Assembly: GCA_963792655.1 (NCBI GenBank)
Contig: CAWBWU010000006.1
Coordinates: forward strand, 248,001 to 312,000
Direction: 5' to 3'
Source of the DNA: DOZZ01 sp963792655
Lineage (GTDB): Bacteria > Acidobacteriota > Terriglobia > Bryobacterales > Bryobacteraceae
Length of the DNA: 64,000 nucleotides
A model generated the notes under the pieces. It saw nothing but the letters and a program-made list of their open reading frames with translations, was not told the origin of the DNA and did no database searches. The translations under genes and the position numbers were made by a program. Below, piece by piece: positions 17,251 to 27,349 of this stretch. Each line of letters begins with the position of its first letter. Position 1 is the first letter of the stretch.

Positions 17251-20135
17251 TTAGTAAGTAAACCGGATCTGCAATTCCAAACGGCGGTTGTTCGCGGTCT
17301 CGAGAAAGCCTTCGCCATTTGGCGTTCCCGCGATCTGGTTCGCGCGCCCGAACAGTGGCGATCCGATGTTGCCGATGATCGGTCCCGGATTGTCGTGGTT
17401 CAACAGATTGCGGCCAGACATCGCGACCGTCAGATTGTATTTGCGCGGTGAAGAGGCGGGCGTGAACAGTCCGCGATTGCCTTGCGGCACGCCGAGCGCC
17501 GGACCTGTCGCTACGCCTCCATCGCGCGATGAGCGCACCGAGCCGCCGCTGCTCTTCTCAGCGCCAAAGCCCCACGTCTTCGAGAAGCGCAGATTCAACA
17601 TGGTCATCCCTGGACCACGCCCCGAGTTGCGCCCTAAAAGCGTCTCGCCGGCGATCGGGTTCGGGTCCAACAAACCGTACGAAGTGCGCACCAGCCCGGG
17701 CCGCCCTGGGTCGGTTGCGATGCCCGGCCGTGCCGTGAACAGCGTGGTGCCGTAATTGTCTTGACCTGTGGTGATGTTGAACGGCGCACCGCTTTGAATG
17801 GTGAAGAGCGGGTTCAAGCGAATATCCCAACGCAGGCTGATGGTGCCCCCTACTAACACGCGGTGCCGGATATCGGTGGCGGCCGGACCATACTCGCCCG
17901 AGAAGTCCCGCGGGTTCGCGGCGAAGGTGCCGATGCCGTCCGTATCGCTCAGCGCATGATTGAACACGTAGTAACCGAACAACGACACGGCCGGGTTCAG
18001 CTTCGAGCGCACGTTGGCAATGAACTGGTTCTGGTTGTAGCGCCCGTTCGAAGTAGCCACAAACTCAGGACCAGCAGATGACGAAACCACTTCCGAGCGG
18101 AACAAGTGCAGGCCGTAGGCGTTCGTGTAAGTCAACGCCAGCGTGTTGCCGCGCGGCAGTTGCCGCTCCATCGTGATTGCGGACTGGATGATGTAGGGCG
18201 CACGCAAATGCGCATCGATTACCTGATTCGTTTGCACGCTCTGCAAGCTCCCCAGCGTTGCCAGTGGCGGCGCGGCCAGATAGAAACCCGGGTCCGTCAC
18301 CACGTACTGCTGTTGAACGAGCCCGTTGTAACGTTCGGCCGCAAGTGTGTTGGCCAGTGCGAACCGGTCATAGAAGATGCCGACACCAGCACGCAGCACC
18401 GTCTTCGCGGTTTTATTGCCCCGCGCGCCGGGCGCCCACGCGACAGCGATACGCGGCGCGATGTCGCCATGGTCATGCATGTGCGTCTGCGCCTCGTAAC
18501 GAATGCCCAGGCTGAGCGTCAAGGCCGGGCGCAGTTTCCAGTCGTCCCCGAAGAACGGTGCGATATCGAATTGACTAACCGATAAAGCGGGCTGCCCTGC
18601 GGCGATGCTGAATTGCGAGGCGCCGCCACCGAGCGCGCGAATGCGATCCGCGCTGTAGTTCAAGCTCTGAAACAACAGCGTGCGGCGGTATTGTTCAATC
18701 GCGCCTACCGAAATTAGCAGCGGCATTCCGCTCGCGTCCAGCACCGGCTGGTTCGCCGCGTCCAGTTCAGGCGCAAGGCCGCCTGCGAACGTGTACGTGC
18801 CGTTGAAATTCGCAGGCGAGATGCTGTCGTCCGTCTGTTCACGCGCACGCACGCCGAACCGGAAGAAGTGCCGCCCTTTCACGATTGACGTGTAGTTCTG
18901 AAACTCGTAACTGTTCTGCGCGTCGGAACCGTGGGCCGTCGTCGCGCCGCCGCCATTGAATGCGCCGCGCACCTGAATCTCGGGCGCAATCTGGTTGGCA
19001 TCGGTCTGGAACGCGCGTCGAAAGAACTGGAAGCGCGTTTCGTTCACCAGGTTGCCGTGAATCGAAGTCTCACTGATCTGCGCCGTGTTGAATGTCGTCA
19101 GCACGTGCGAGCCGCGCGAGATCAGATCGAAGCTGCCAATGCCCGCATCGGTGATGGCGGCGCGCGTGTACAGATACCGAAGCGTCAACGTGTTGTTCGC
19201 ATTGATCTGATAGTCAACATGTGGACCGGCCAGCCAGTGCCGTTGCGGCGTGGTCAATACGCTCGAGAACGCGGTGGGCTGAAGGGACAACGGGTCCAGC
19301 GTCACACCATTGCTCACCGAGCCGTTATCCACCGCCTGACGTTCTGCATCCAGCGTGAATGACGCGCGCTTGCCGAGCGGGCCGCTGAAACTGTTCTCCG
19401 TCTCCTGCAACAGGAACGGGCGCTTTCGCCGCTGCATACGGGTTCCGAGAGTTCCACCAGTCCGTACCCAGGTTATAGCCCACGGTGCCGTGAAACTTGT
19501 CCGACCCGGGCTTCGTGAAGATCTCAATTCGCCCGTAGCCGAGCTTGTCGTACTCAGGAGAGAACGGATTCGAGTTGATGCGAATCTCGCGAATCGATTC
19601 TTTCGGTGGAAGCTGCCCGCCACTGAATCCGTCAACAAAAATGGCTCCGCCGCTCGGGCCTGCGGAAGGTCCAGCCAGTGCTTCGAGATCGGACTGCAAA
19701 TCCTCCGGATCATCAGAGAGCGCATCGAGATCCGTGCCGGAGATGACCGTTGCGCCTGCGTTTGACCGAAGGGTCTGTGCTTACGCCCGCGCCTGCATTT
19801 TCGTTGATCGTCAGTTGCGCTTCCGCCGACACAATCTGAAGCTGCACATCGAGCGTGTTACTGCCCTCGCGCAAAGTGACGCGCAGCGGCTTGAGCAGCG
19901 CGAGTTGCGGCGCAGACGCGGCGACGATGTACGAACCGGGCGGCACATTCGTGAGTTGATAAGCGCCGGCACTGTCCGAAGCCGCAAGACGTGCAACGCC
20001 ATTCCCGCGCAAGCTGATATTCGCTCCGCGCACTAACGCACCGGACTGATCTGTCACGTGTCCCGCGAGATTGGCGCTTTGCGCAAACAACGAAGCGCCG
20101 AAGATGCTGAACAACAAAACGGTGCGCACCGACAA
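17251..20135 (-). CDS. TonB-dependent receptor, Oar-like with carboxypeptidase-regulatory-like domain; two frameshifts
   Basis: This outer-membrane receptor of the acidobacterial Oar type would take up a large nutrient with TonB energy. Three pieces in different frames make about 960 residues. The first has a signal peptide (MSVRTVLLFSIFGASLFAQ) and a CarboxypepD_reg-like domain (HVTDQSGALVRGANI). The second is the plug (GGAIFVDGFSGGQLP, SIREIRINSNPFSPEY, GYGRIEIFTKPGSDKFHG). The third is the barrel, ending in LELQIRFTY with a terminal aromatic. Junctions are near 19766-19772 (an extra base at CAAAC) and 19418-19425 (an extra C in CCC). Removing one base at each restores a continuous family-like protein. 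A sequence error is more likely than decay. Confidence 0.85.
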
Positions 20136-20182
20136 ATTATCTCAACGCACGCTGAAGATTGGCTGAAGTCTATACTGAAGCC

Positions 20183-20626
20183 ATGTTCTTCAAGTCCCGC
20201 AAGCCCGTGGTGGCGAGTTTCGATGAGCGCCTCGAGCGTGCCCGCGCCGCCGGTTTTGCCGTCAGTGGACAGGGGCAGCGCACGCGAGTTTCCCGCCAGG
20301 GTGTAGCGGCTGAAATCGAAAAAGATGCTGGCGGTTTGCCGCGCGTTGTCGTGCGCCCAGGGGTGCTGATGAATGACGAGATCGCAACGTTGGTGGATGG
20401 GGGATTTCAGAAGTTCTTCGAAACGCCAAGCCATTTGCGTAAGCCTGCCGTCGCTTCCGATCTGCGCGCGGTGCATCGCTTTCAGGAAGACTTGAGCGAG
20501 GCGCTGGGCTTGACCAGTCTCTATAACGAGTCGCTCGGCACCACATCGACCGCCTACCTCTACGATCGCGTCGAAGACCGTGATACCGGAGCGCATCCGG
20601 AACCCTGGAAGGTCAAAGTTCAGTAG
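20183..20626 (+). CDS. conserved-looking cytoplasmic protein of unknown function
   Basis: The 147-residue protein starts MFFKSRKPVVASFDERLERARAAGF. It has no signal peptide or cysteine motif. A beta-rich middle (TRVSRQGVAAEIEKDAGG, VVVRPGVLMNDEIATLVDGG, read in pieces) precedes a helical end with LRAVHRFQEDLSEALGL. I do not recognise a family. Its TAG is one base ahead of the TTG of the GT9-like gene, so the pair is probably translated together. Confidence 0.65.
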   Translation: MFFKSRKPVVASFDERLERARAAGFAVSGQGQRTRVSRQGVAAEIEKDAGGLPRVVVRPGVLMNDEIATLVDGGFQKFFETPSHLRKPAVASDLRAVHRFQEDLSEALGLTSLYNESLGTTSTAYLYDRVEDRDTGAHPEPWKVKVQ

Positions 20627-20627
20627 C

Positions 20628-21668
20628 TTGCACGAGCCTTGGGATCTGGCGATTCAGCACCTGAACCGCCGCCGCATCCGTGAGGCGCTCGACCACTTTC
20701 ATTCCGCCGAGCAGGCCGGCTACGATTCTGACCAGTGCGCGGCCGGGCGCTGGGAATGCCACATGCTGCTGGGCGATTTCGCGAGCGCATGGGAAGAGAG
20801 CGATGCTATTGCTTCGCGCGGCGCCCCCGACGCCAATCGCTTCTGGGATGGCGAGCCGTTTACCGGCCGTCGCGTCATGCTGCGCACGCTGCACGGCTTC
20901 GGGGATGCCATTCAGTTCATACGCTATGCGCCGCTGCTTCGCGCGCGAGCGAAGAGTCTGGTGGTCCAGACGCATCCGGAACTCGTTTCGCTATTCGAGC
21001 CGGTGCCGTCGATCGATCGCGTGATCACGTGGGGCGAAGACGCCGCGTGGGATCAACAGATCGAAGTGATGGAACTGCCCCGCGCGTTCCGTACTACGGT
21101 CGCGACCATTCCAGACACGATCCCCTATATTCCAGTGACGCGTGATTTATGTGAGCAGCAGCGCGCGCGCGCCCTGGGCGCTGACAAGGGCTCTGACAAG
21201 TTGAAGGCCGGAGTGGTTTGGGCTGCGAGTCAATACAACCCCGCGCGCAACATGCGGCTCAGCGATCTGGAGCCGCTACTCGCACATCCGCAGTTGCAGT
21301 GCTTCAGCTTTCAGCGCGGGCCGGAGCGCTCGGAACTGGCGCAGTTGGCGGAACGCTACGACGTTCGCGATATGTACGTGGACGATCCACAAATCGCGAT
21401 CTGCGCCGCAGGCCTGATGCAGATGGATGTCGTGATTACCGTCGACACGATGGTCGCGCACCTGGCAGGAGCACTCGGCAAGCCGGTGTACACACTACTG
21501 CACGATCAGGCCGACTGGCGTTGGATGCTCGATCGCGAAGACACACCCTGGTATCCAACGATGAGACTCATCCGGCAACGCACGCCGGGTGATTGGAGCA
21601 GCGCCGTTGAACGCGTGATGCAGGCCATCACAGAGCCTCGCGGTTCATTGATTGGACGCGGGCGCTGA
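20628..21668 (+). CDS. GT9/heptosyltransferase-like protein with a short N-terminal helical region
   Basis: The protein has 346 residues. After a short TPR-like region (AIQHLNRRRIREALDHF), the body matches the glycosyltransferase-9-like domain common at the end of TPR proteins: RFWDGEPFTGRRVMLRTLHGFGDAIQFIRYAP (pieces), PRAFRTTVATIP, KAGVVWAAS, and VITVDTMVAHLAGALGKPVYTLL followed by DWRWMLDREDTPWYP. The TTG at 20628 is chosen because it directly follows the upstream stop. Whether it still transfers sugar is unknown; these domains may be catalytically altered. It overlaps the convergent metXW by 24 bases. Confidence 0.8.
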   Translation: MHEPWDLAIQHLNRRRIREALDHFHSAEQAGYDSDQCAAGRWECHMLLGDFASAWEESDAIASRGAPDANRFWDGEPFTGRRVMLRTLHGFGDAIQFIRYAPLLRARAKSLVVQTHPELVSLFEPVPSIDRVITWGEDAAWDQQIEVMELPRAFRTTVATIPDTIPYIPVTRDLCEQQRARALGADKGSDKLKAGVVWAASQYNPARNMRLSDLEPLLAHPQLQCFSFQRGPERSELAQLAERYDVRDMYVDDPQIAICAAGLMQMDVVITVDTMVAHLAGALGKPVYTLLHDQADWRWMLDREDTPWYPTMRLIRQRTPGDWSSAVERVMQAITEPRGSLIGRGR

Positions 21669-23381
21669 TACCAGAAACACGGCAAGTTCAGCAGTCACGT
21701 TCGGCAACATCGTCGTACGTTTCGGACCAGCAAGAAACAGCCGCCGTTCGATGCGGAAGCCCTGTTTTGCGGCGAGGTCTTCGAAGTCGCGCACTGACAA
21801 AAAATGGATGTTGGGCGAGTCGTACCAGTCGTACGGAAAGAGCTTTGTCTGCGGCGCCTGCCCTGAAAACAGCATCGAGAGCCGCACGTTCCAGTGGCCG
21901 AAGTTCGGGAACGAAACGATGGCGCGCTTGCCGACGCGCAGCATCTCGCGCAACACCCGCAGCGGCTGCGCGTTTCCTGCAGCGTCTGGCTGAGGATCAC
22001 GTAATCGAAAGCTTTGTCCGGATAGTCCGCAAGGCCCTCGTCGATGTCGCCCTGATAAACCGAAACGCCGCGCGCGATCGCCTTGCGCACTTGCGCGGGG
22101 GATATCTCGACGCCCGCGCGCCGAGCACGTTTTTGTTTCAACCAGCCACGCGAGCAGTTCGCCTTCGCCGCAGCCGAGGTCGAGCACGCGGCTGCCGGGC
22201 TCGATGATGTCGCCGATGATGGCGAAGTCGCTGCGTCCCTGCAGTGCCCGCGCCGGAGGCATCGCGGTCATCGCGCAGGTCTGGCGCCTCCGTACGTGCT
22301 GCAGGAATCCGCGCACGATGTCGGTCTGCTCCGCGACGTCCACTAAGAACGCATCGTGGCCGTAGTTCGATTGCAGATCGCAATAGGCGACGTCGCCGTT
22401 GCGGCGCCGCAGCACGCGCACGATTTCCTGCGACTGGTAACTGGGATACAGCCAGTCCGACGTGAAGCTGATCACCAGAAATCGCGTGGTCACGGTGTCG
22501 AAAGCCGCGTGCAAGTGAGCCGGTGCCGTTGGTCAGATCGAAGTAGTCTTCGGCTTTGGTGATGTACAGGTACGAGTTCGCATCGAAGCGCGTGACGAAC
22601 TGACTGCCGCGATAACGGAGATAGCTTTCCACTTCGAAATCGACCGAGAAATCGAAGCCGAATTTTTCTTTCTCGCGCAGGCGGCGGCCGAACTTTTCGC
22701 GCATCGATTCATCGCTCATGTAAGTGATGTGGCCGACCATGCGCGCGATGCCGAGAGCCGCGGCCCGGCGGCTTCTTGTCGTAGTAATCGCCGCCGTTCC
22801 AGTCGGGGTCGGCCATGATCGCCTGGCGTCCGACTTCGTTGAACGCGATCTGTTGTGCGCTGTGACGCGCCGGTGGTCGCGATGTGAATCGCGGCAGCGC
22901 ACGAACTCCGGAAACGACACCGCCCATTCCAGCGCCTGCATGCCGCCCATCGATCCGCCGCACACGCGAGCAAACTGCGGGATGCCCAGGGAATCGAGCA
23001 ACAGTCTTTGCAGCCGCACCATGTCGGCAATGGTGATTACCGGGAACGACATCGCATACGGCTTGCCGGTTGCGGGGTTGATCGAGGCAGGCCCCGTGGT
23101 TCCCTGGCATCCGCCGAGCACGTTCGAGCAAATGATGAAGTAGCGGTCGGTGTCGAACGCCTTGCCGGGCCCGATCATGTTGTCCCACCAGCCGGGCTTG
23201 CCCCTCGGCTGATGCCGGCGGCGTGCGCGTCGCCCGTAAAGGCGTGCGTAATCAGGATCGCGTTGGTTCGATCCGCATTCAGTTCACCGTAGGTTTGATA
23301 GGCAATGTCGACGGGCTCGACGCGCGCGCCGCTCTCCAGAGCAATCCCCGCGAAGCGCGCGCTCCGCGTTTCCACTAGCAT
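21645..23381 (-). CDS. metX-metW: MetX-MetW fusion: homoserine O-acetyltransferase joined to methionine biosynthesis protein MetW; multiple frameshifts
   Basis: MetX acetylates homoserine for methionine synthesis; MetW is its methyltransferase-fold partner. MetX pieces include VDIAYQTYGELNADRTNAIL, ITHAFTGDAHAAG, CGGSMGGMQALEWAV (nucleophile Ser), LVISFTSDWLYPSYQS and NYGHDAFLVD (catalytic Asp and His). The frame then runs without a stop from DIVRGFLQHV into GSRVLDLGCGEGELLAWL (SAM motif), DYVILSQTLQE, and SFPNFGHWNVRLSMLF. About seven one- or two-base shifts occur near 23201, 22898, 22870, 22758, 22516, 22138 and 21972. All catalytic residues survive, so poor local sequence is likely, but the density is unusual. 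Confidence 0.8.
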
Positions 23382-23403
23382 GAAGAATCATCGTATCAAG
23401 CGA

Positions 23404-24438
23404 ATGAGCCTTGCCTGGTTGCGCTCCATAATCACGTTGTGGTGTTGTCTGATGGTGTCCGCCGAGGCGCCATATCAGGCTGCGCTGCCGGGCTATCGCT
23501 ACCAATTTCCGCGCGATCATTTTGCGCATCCGGCGTATCGTACCGAGTGGTGGTACTACACAGGAAACGTATGGACCGCCGATGGCCGGCGCTTTGGGTT
23601 TGAACTCGTATTTTTCCGGCAAGGCGAGCGCACGTCCGGGCCGCCGAATCCATCCGTGTGGGCTTTGCATGATGTGTACCTCGCACACGCTGCATTAACC
23701 GATGTACGCGGCCAGCACTTCTGGTTTCACGAACGGTTGAACCGCGCGGGCCCCGGCATTGCAGGAGTCAGCGAAGATCAGGCACGCACGTGGAACGGAA
23801 ACTGGTCTGCCCAATGGCACGGGAATGCGCAGACTTTGCAAGCGATCACGCCCGAGTTTCGATTCGACTTGCGCGCCGTGGCGGCGACGCCACCGGTGAT
23901 TCATGGACTGCACGGCATCAGTCAGAAAGCGGAAGGCGCGGGCCACGCTTCGCATTACGTGAGCCTGCCGCGCCTGGTCACGACGGGCGTCATCACGGTT
24001 GGCCGAGAAACATTTCAAGTCTCGGGGGCGGCCTGGATGGATCACGAGTGGTTCACTGAACAACTGGCGCCCGAGCAAATCGGTTGGGATTGGTTCAGTG
24101 TGCAGTTGGAAGATAAGACCGAACTGATGCTGTTCGAATTGCGGCGCAAAGATGGCTCAATCGATCCGAATTCAGCGGGAACGTTCATCGGGGCCGATGG
24201 TGTTTCCACCCATTTGCGAGCAAGCGAGTTCACGCTCAAGCCCGTCGAGTGGTGGAACAAGTATCCGGTCGCATGGGAGATCGCAGTGCCCTCGCGCAAT
24301 CTGCACTTGCATTGCAAAGCGGTGATGCGCAATCAGGAGCTCTCGAGTTACTGGGAGGGCGCGGTCGATTACTCAGGCTCAGCGAAAGGCGCAGGCTACC
24401 TGGAGATGACCGGGTACAAGAAGCCGTTCCGGTTCTAA
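23404..24438 (+). CDS. CrtC/AttH-like lipocalin-fold hydrolase or hydratase, secreted
   Basis: The protein has 344 residues. It has a signal peptide-like start (MSLAWLRSIITLWCCLMVSAEA) and the family motifs HFAHPAYRTEWWYYTGNVW, RRFGFELVFFRQ and AAWMDHEWFTEQL with GWDWFSVQL. These define the carotenoid 1,2-hydratase/AttH-like family of two lipocalin domains. Most members outside phototrophs are not carotenoid enzymes. The start at 23404 is preferred over 23380, which would overlap the divergent metX start. It is followed at 27 bases by a CrtI-like oxidoreductase. Confidence 0.85.
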   Translation: MSLAWLRSIITLWCCLMVSAEAPYQAALPGYRYQFPRDHFAHPAYRTEWWYYTGNVWTADGRRFGFELVFFRQGERTSGPPNPSVWALHDVYLAHAALTDVRGQHFWFHERLNRAGPGIAGVSEDQARTWNGNWSAQWHGNAQTLQAITPEFRFDLRAVAATPPVIHGLHGISQKAEGAGHASHYVSLPRLVTTGVITVGRETFQVSGAAWMDHEWFTEQLAPEQIGWDWFSVQLEDKTELMLFELRRKDGSIDPNSAGTFIGADGVSTHLRASEFTLKPVEWWNKYPVAWEIAVPSRNLHLHCKAVMRNQELSSYWEGAVDYSGSAKGAGYLEMTGYKKPFRF

Positions 24439-24465
24439 GCGGGCGCCCGCCTTACAATCGCAGAG

Positions 24466-26055
24466 ATGAGTTCTCACAGCTATGACGCGATCGTCATCGG
24501 CGCCGGTCACAATGGACTGGTCTCGGCCGCTTATCTCGCGCGCGCCGGACGCTCGGTTCTGGTGCTTGAGCGGCGCGAACTGGTGGGCGGTCCCTGTGTC
24601 ACGGAGGAAGTCTGGCCGGGTTATCGCGTCTCGGTAGCCGCGTATCTCTGCAGTCTGCTGCAGCCGCAGGTGGTTCGCGATCTGGAGCTGGAGCGCTTCG
24701 GATTTCACGTCACGGGAAAAGATCCGGCGTCGTTCTCGCCCTATGCGGACGGACGCTATCTGATGTTCTGGCGCGACGAACGCAAAACGCTTGCGGAGAT
24801 TGCGAAGTTCTCGGCGAAAGATGCTGAGGCCTATCCGCGCTATTCCGCGCACTTGATGAAGCTGGCCGATGTGGTGTGGGCGTTGCAACTACGTACGCCG
24901 CCGCCCTCTCGAGATCTGGATGAGTATCTTGCAGCGTGCCCCGAGTACCGCGCGTTATCGGCTGCCGACCAGCGTGCGTTCGTCAAGGTGCTCACGCAAA
25001 GCGCGGCCGGCTTGCTCGACGAATGGTTCGAATCGCCGCAATTGAAAGCAACACTCTCGACCGATGGCGCGATTGGAGCGAACGGCGGCCCACAATCGCC
25101 CGGCACGGCTTACATCCTGCTGCATCACGTGATGGGCGGGGTCAACGGCGAGCGCGGCCTGTGGGGTTTCGTGCGCGGCGGCATGGGCGGCGTTTCGGAA
25201 AGTATCGCCGCGTCGGCGCGGGCCAGCGGAGCGGATATTCGCCTCAGTGCACCCGTCGCGCACGTGCTGATCGAGGATGGCCAGGCACGCGGCGTGGTGC
25301 TCGAATCGGGCGAAGAGATTCGCGCGCGCGTGGTGTTATCGAACGCGCACCCGAAGGTAACGTTCCTCGATCTGGTCGAACCCGCGCATTTGCCTGGCGA
25401 TTATTTGCAGGCCATTCGCGACTACCGCACAGAGGGCACTTCGTTCAAGATGAACCTGGCGTTGAACGGCTATCCGCAGTTTCGCGCGCTGCCGGAAACA
25501 CCTGGCCCGCAACACCGCGCCACCATGCACATCTGCCCTTCGATGGATTATGTGCAGCGCGCGTGGGAAGACTGTCGCAATGGCGAGCCCGCGCGTAACC
25601 CGCTGCTCGAGATGACGATGCCCGCGGAATACGATCGTTCGCTCGCACCCGCGGGCAAACACATTATGGGCGTCTTCATTCAGTACACGCCGTACACGTT
25701 GAAGTCCGGAACCTGGGATGAGCGGCGCGAAGCTTTCGCCGATCGTGCAATCGATCTGATCGAGGAGTACGCACCGAACATCCGCTCGCTGATCGAAGAG
25801 CGCATGATCCTCTCGCCGCTCGATCTCGAACGCCGCTTCCGGTTGCCCGGCGGCAACATCTTCCACGGCGAGATGGCGCTTGATCAGATGTTCTTCGCGC
25901 GGCCAGTGAAGGGCTGGGGCCAATATCGAACTCCGGTGCGGAATCTATTTCTCTGCGGCTCCGGCACTCATCCGGGCGGTGGTGTGATGGGCGCGAGCGG
26001 GCATAACTGCGCGAAGGAAGTACTGCTTAGTCTCGCGGCCGCTGATCCCAGTTAA
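24466..26055 (+). CDS. phytoene desaturase-like FAD/NAD(P)-dependent oxidoreductase (PYROXD2 type)
   Basis: The protein has 529 residues. The FAD-binding dinucleotide fold is at the start: YDAIVIGAGHNGLVSAAYLARAG and VLVLERRELVGGPCVTEE. A conserved middle RGGMGGVSESIAASARASG (pieces) precedes the C-terminal FAD motif NLFLCGSGTHPGGGVMGASG. This places it among CrtI-like amine-oxidase-fold proteins related to animal PYROXD2, not true phytoene desaturases. The substrate is unknown. Its end overlaps the convergent reverse transcriptase gene by 29 bases. Confidence 0.88.
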   Translation: MSSHSYDAIVIGAGHNGLVSAAYLARAGRSVLVLERRELVGGPCVTEEVWPGYRVSVAAYLCSLLQPQVVRDLELERFGFHVTGKDPASFSPYADGRYLMFWRDERKTLAEIAKFSAKDAEAYPRYSAHLMKLADVVWALQLRTPPPSRDLDEYLAACPEYRALSAADQRAFVKVLTQSAAGLLDEWFESPQLKATLSTDGAIGANGGPQSPGTAYILLHHVMGGVNGERGLWGFVRGGMGGVSESIAASARASGADIRLSAPVAHVLIEDGQARGVVLESGEEIRARVVLSNAHPKVTFLDLVEPAHLPGDYLQAIRDYRTEGTSFKMNLALNGYPQFRALPETPGPQHRATMHICPSMDYVQRAWEDCRNGEPARNPLLEMTMPAEYDRSLAPAGKHIMGVFIQYTPYTLKSGTWDERREAFADRAIDLIEEYAPNIRSLIEERMILSPLDLERRFRLPGGNIFHGEMALDQMFFARPVKGWGQYRTPVRNLFLCGSGTHPGGGVMGASGHNCAKEVLLSLAAADPS

Positions 26056-27340
26056 TCTGCTCGAACAGCCTTCGCAGCTTCGCCCCGCGCACCGCGTTGA
26101 TGCTTTCGACGAACGCCACGCGTCCATGCAAGTGCGAACGAAAGTCCGCATGGTTTTCGCGATTCTGAGTTTCGGCGCCATCGCGCACGCAATTGGTCAA
26201 GACCGCTTTCAGATGATCGAACTGTTCGCGTGGGACGTTGATGCGGTCGTTCACGACGAGGCCTGCCAGGCGTTGCCGCACCCCGCGCCGCATCAGACGT
26301 GTCTTGCGAAAGTTCACGTCAAAGCCTTCATCCATCACCACCGCAGCCGCATGTAAGGCAAAACGGTGTGCGTGGCGCTCAAACGCATCGTCGCCAGAAA
26401 ACGCGAGGTCGTCCGCATAGCGCGTATACACCGCACCCGCTGCACGCGCGAGCGCGCTGAGCCGGCAATCGATACGATACATGCACGCGTTCGCAAGCGC
26501 AGGTGAAGAAGGCGCGCCTTGGGGCAGATGTGATCTGGTGTAGGTCTGGCGTTCCTCCGCGCACGAGTCCCGATGCCATGCAGAACGCGGCATCCGGTTC
26601 GTGCAAATTCCCGCGAGCGCATCCGCAACGTTTTCGGGGTACCCAGCGGTGCGAAAGAGTGCAGCGATGCGCGCTCTGGAGAGTGACGGAAAGAAGTTCG
26701 ACAGGTCCATACGCAGGACAACGTGCTGACCGATGTGCGGCGCGGTGAATGTCTGAATAGATCGGCCACGCACGAACCCGTGCGCCGCGTCGTGCGGGGG
26801 AATACGAGTCAAGATTTCCTCGTGGATCTTGCGTTGAATTGATCTCAAACGCGATTTCGGCACTTCGATAACGCGGATAGCGCCGGTCCGTTTCGCGAAG
26901 AACCGGTAGTTGTAGTGCTGCAGTTTGCCGCTGCTGTTCAACGCACGCCGGTCGACAAACCACTCGAGTTCGCCGGGGTTCAGCTGCAGCCAATCACTAA
27001 GGGCACCTGTGCTTTCAATCGACGGCACATCCCAGCTACGCGCCGCTTCGACCGGCTGCATCGTTTGCGGTTCGGTTAACCATCGCGCAATGGAAATCGC
27101 GCTGCCGTACTTGGCGGACGCTTCCCGCAAGCCAGCATCGTTTTGGAGAAAGGCGACCACGAGCGCCTGGCGTGGGCGGGTGTCTATCGCGAAGTGAGCG
27201 AGGTAGCGGTGTGCGAGCGGTGTCAGCCAGCGCCAGTTGCGGCCAAGCAAGCGACCGCCAGCGGCGGCGATCTCTTTCGGCTGTTGTGGAGCCGACAAGA
27301 TCGATAACGCCAACATACGCAGCAGCACCGCGTTCGGCAT
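26027..27340 (-). CDS. retron-type reverse transcriptase
   Basis: The protein has 437 residues. An N-terminal helical extension (about 1-120) precedes the polymerase: LEWFVD (125-130), IRVIEVPKSRLRSIQRKI (RT1), AHGFVRGRSI (RT2), VLRMDLSNFFPSL with catalytic Asp 212 (motif A), SHLPQGAPSSPALAN (motif B), YTRYADDLAFSG with YADD at 308-311 (motif C), VNFRKTRLM (motif D), and RLAGLVVN where retron enzymes usually have VTG. LPQGAP and the LxWFxD block fit retron RTs; group II intron maturase X and endonuclease domains are absent. The candidate msr-msd RNA ends 9 bases before the ATG. No clear Shine-Dalgarno is seen. No separate effector gene is obvious. Confidence 0.85.
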   Translation of the reverse strand: MPNAVLLRMLALSILSAPQQPKEIAAAGGRLLGRNWRWLTPLAHRYLAHFAIDTRPRQALVVAFLQNDAGLREASAKYGSAISIARWLTEPQTMQPVEAARSWDVPSIESTGALSDWLQLNPGELEWFVDRRALNSSGKLQHYNYRFFAKRTGAIRVIEVPKSRLRSIQRKIHEEILTRIPPHDAAHGFVRGRSIQTFTAPHIGQHVVLRMDLSNFFPSLSRARIAALFRTAGYPENVADALAGICTNRMPRSAWHRDSCAEERQTYTRSHLPQGAPSSPALANACMYRIDCRLSALARAAGAVYTRYADDLAFSGDDAFERHAHRFALHAAAVVMDEGFDVNFRKTRLMRRGVRQRLAGLVVNDRINVPREQFDHLKAVLTNCVRDGAETQNRENHADFRSHLHGRVAFVESINAVRGAKLRRLFEQINWDQRPRD

Positions 27341-27349
27341 GTTGCGTTA

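Noticed and set aside
23404..26055. Carotenoid biosynthesis cluster
   Set aside because: Only CrtC-like and CrtI-like (PYROXD2-type) proteins occur; the core synthase genes are missing and both families are broad.
26027..27340. Group II intron-encoded protein
   Set aside because: No maturase X domain or endonuclease domain follows the RT, and no domain V/VI-like intron RNA is visible downstream; the gene stops soon after the thumb.
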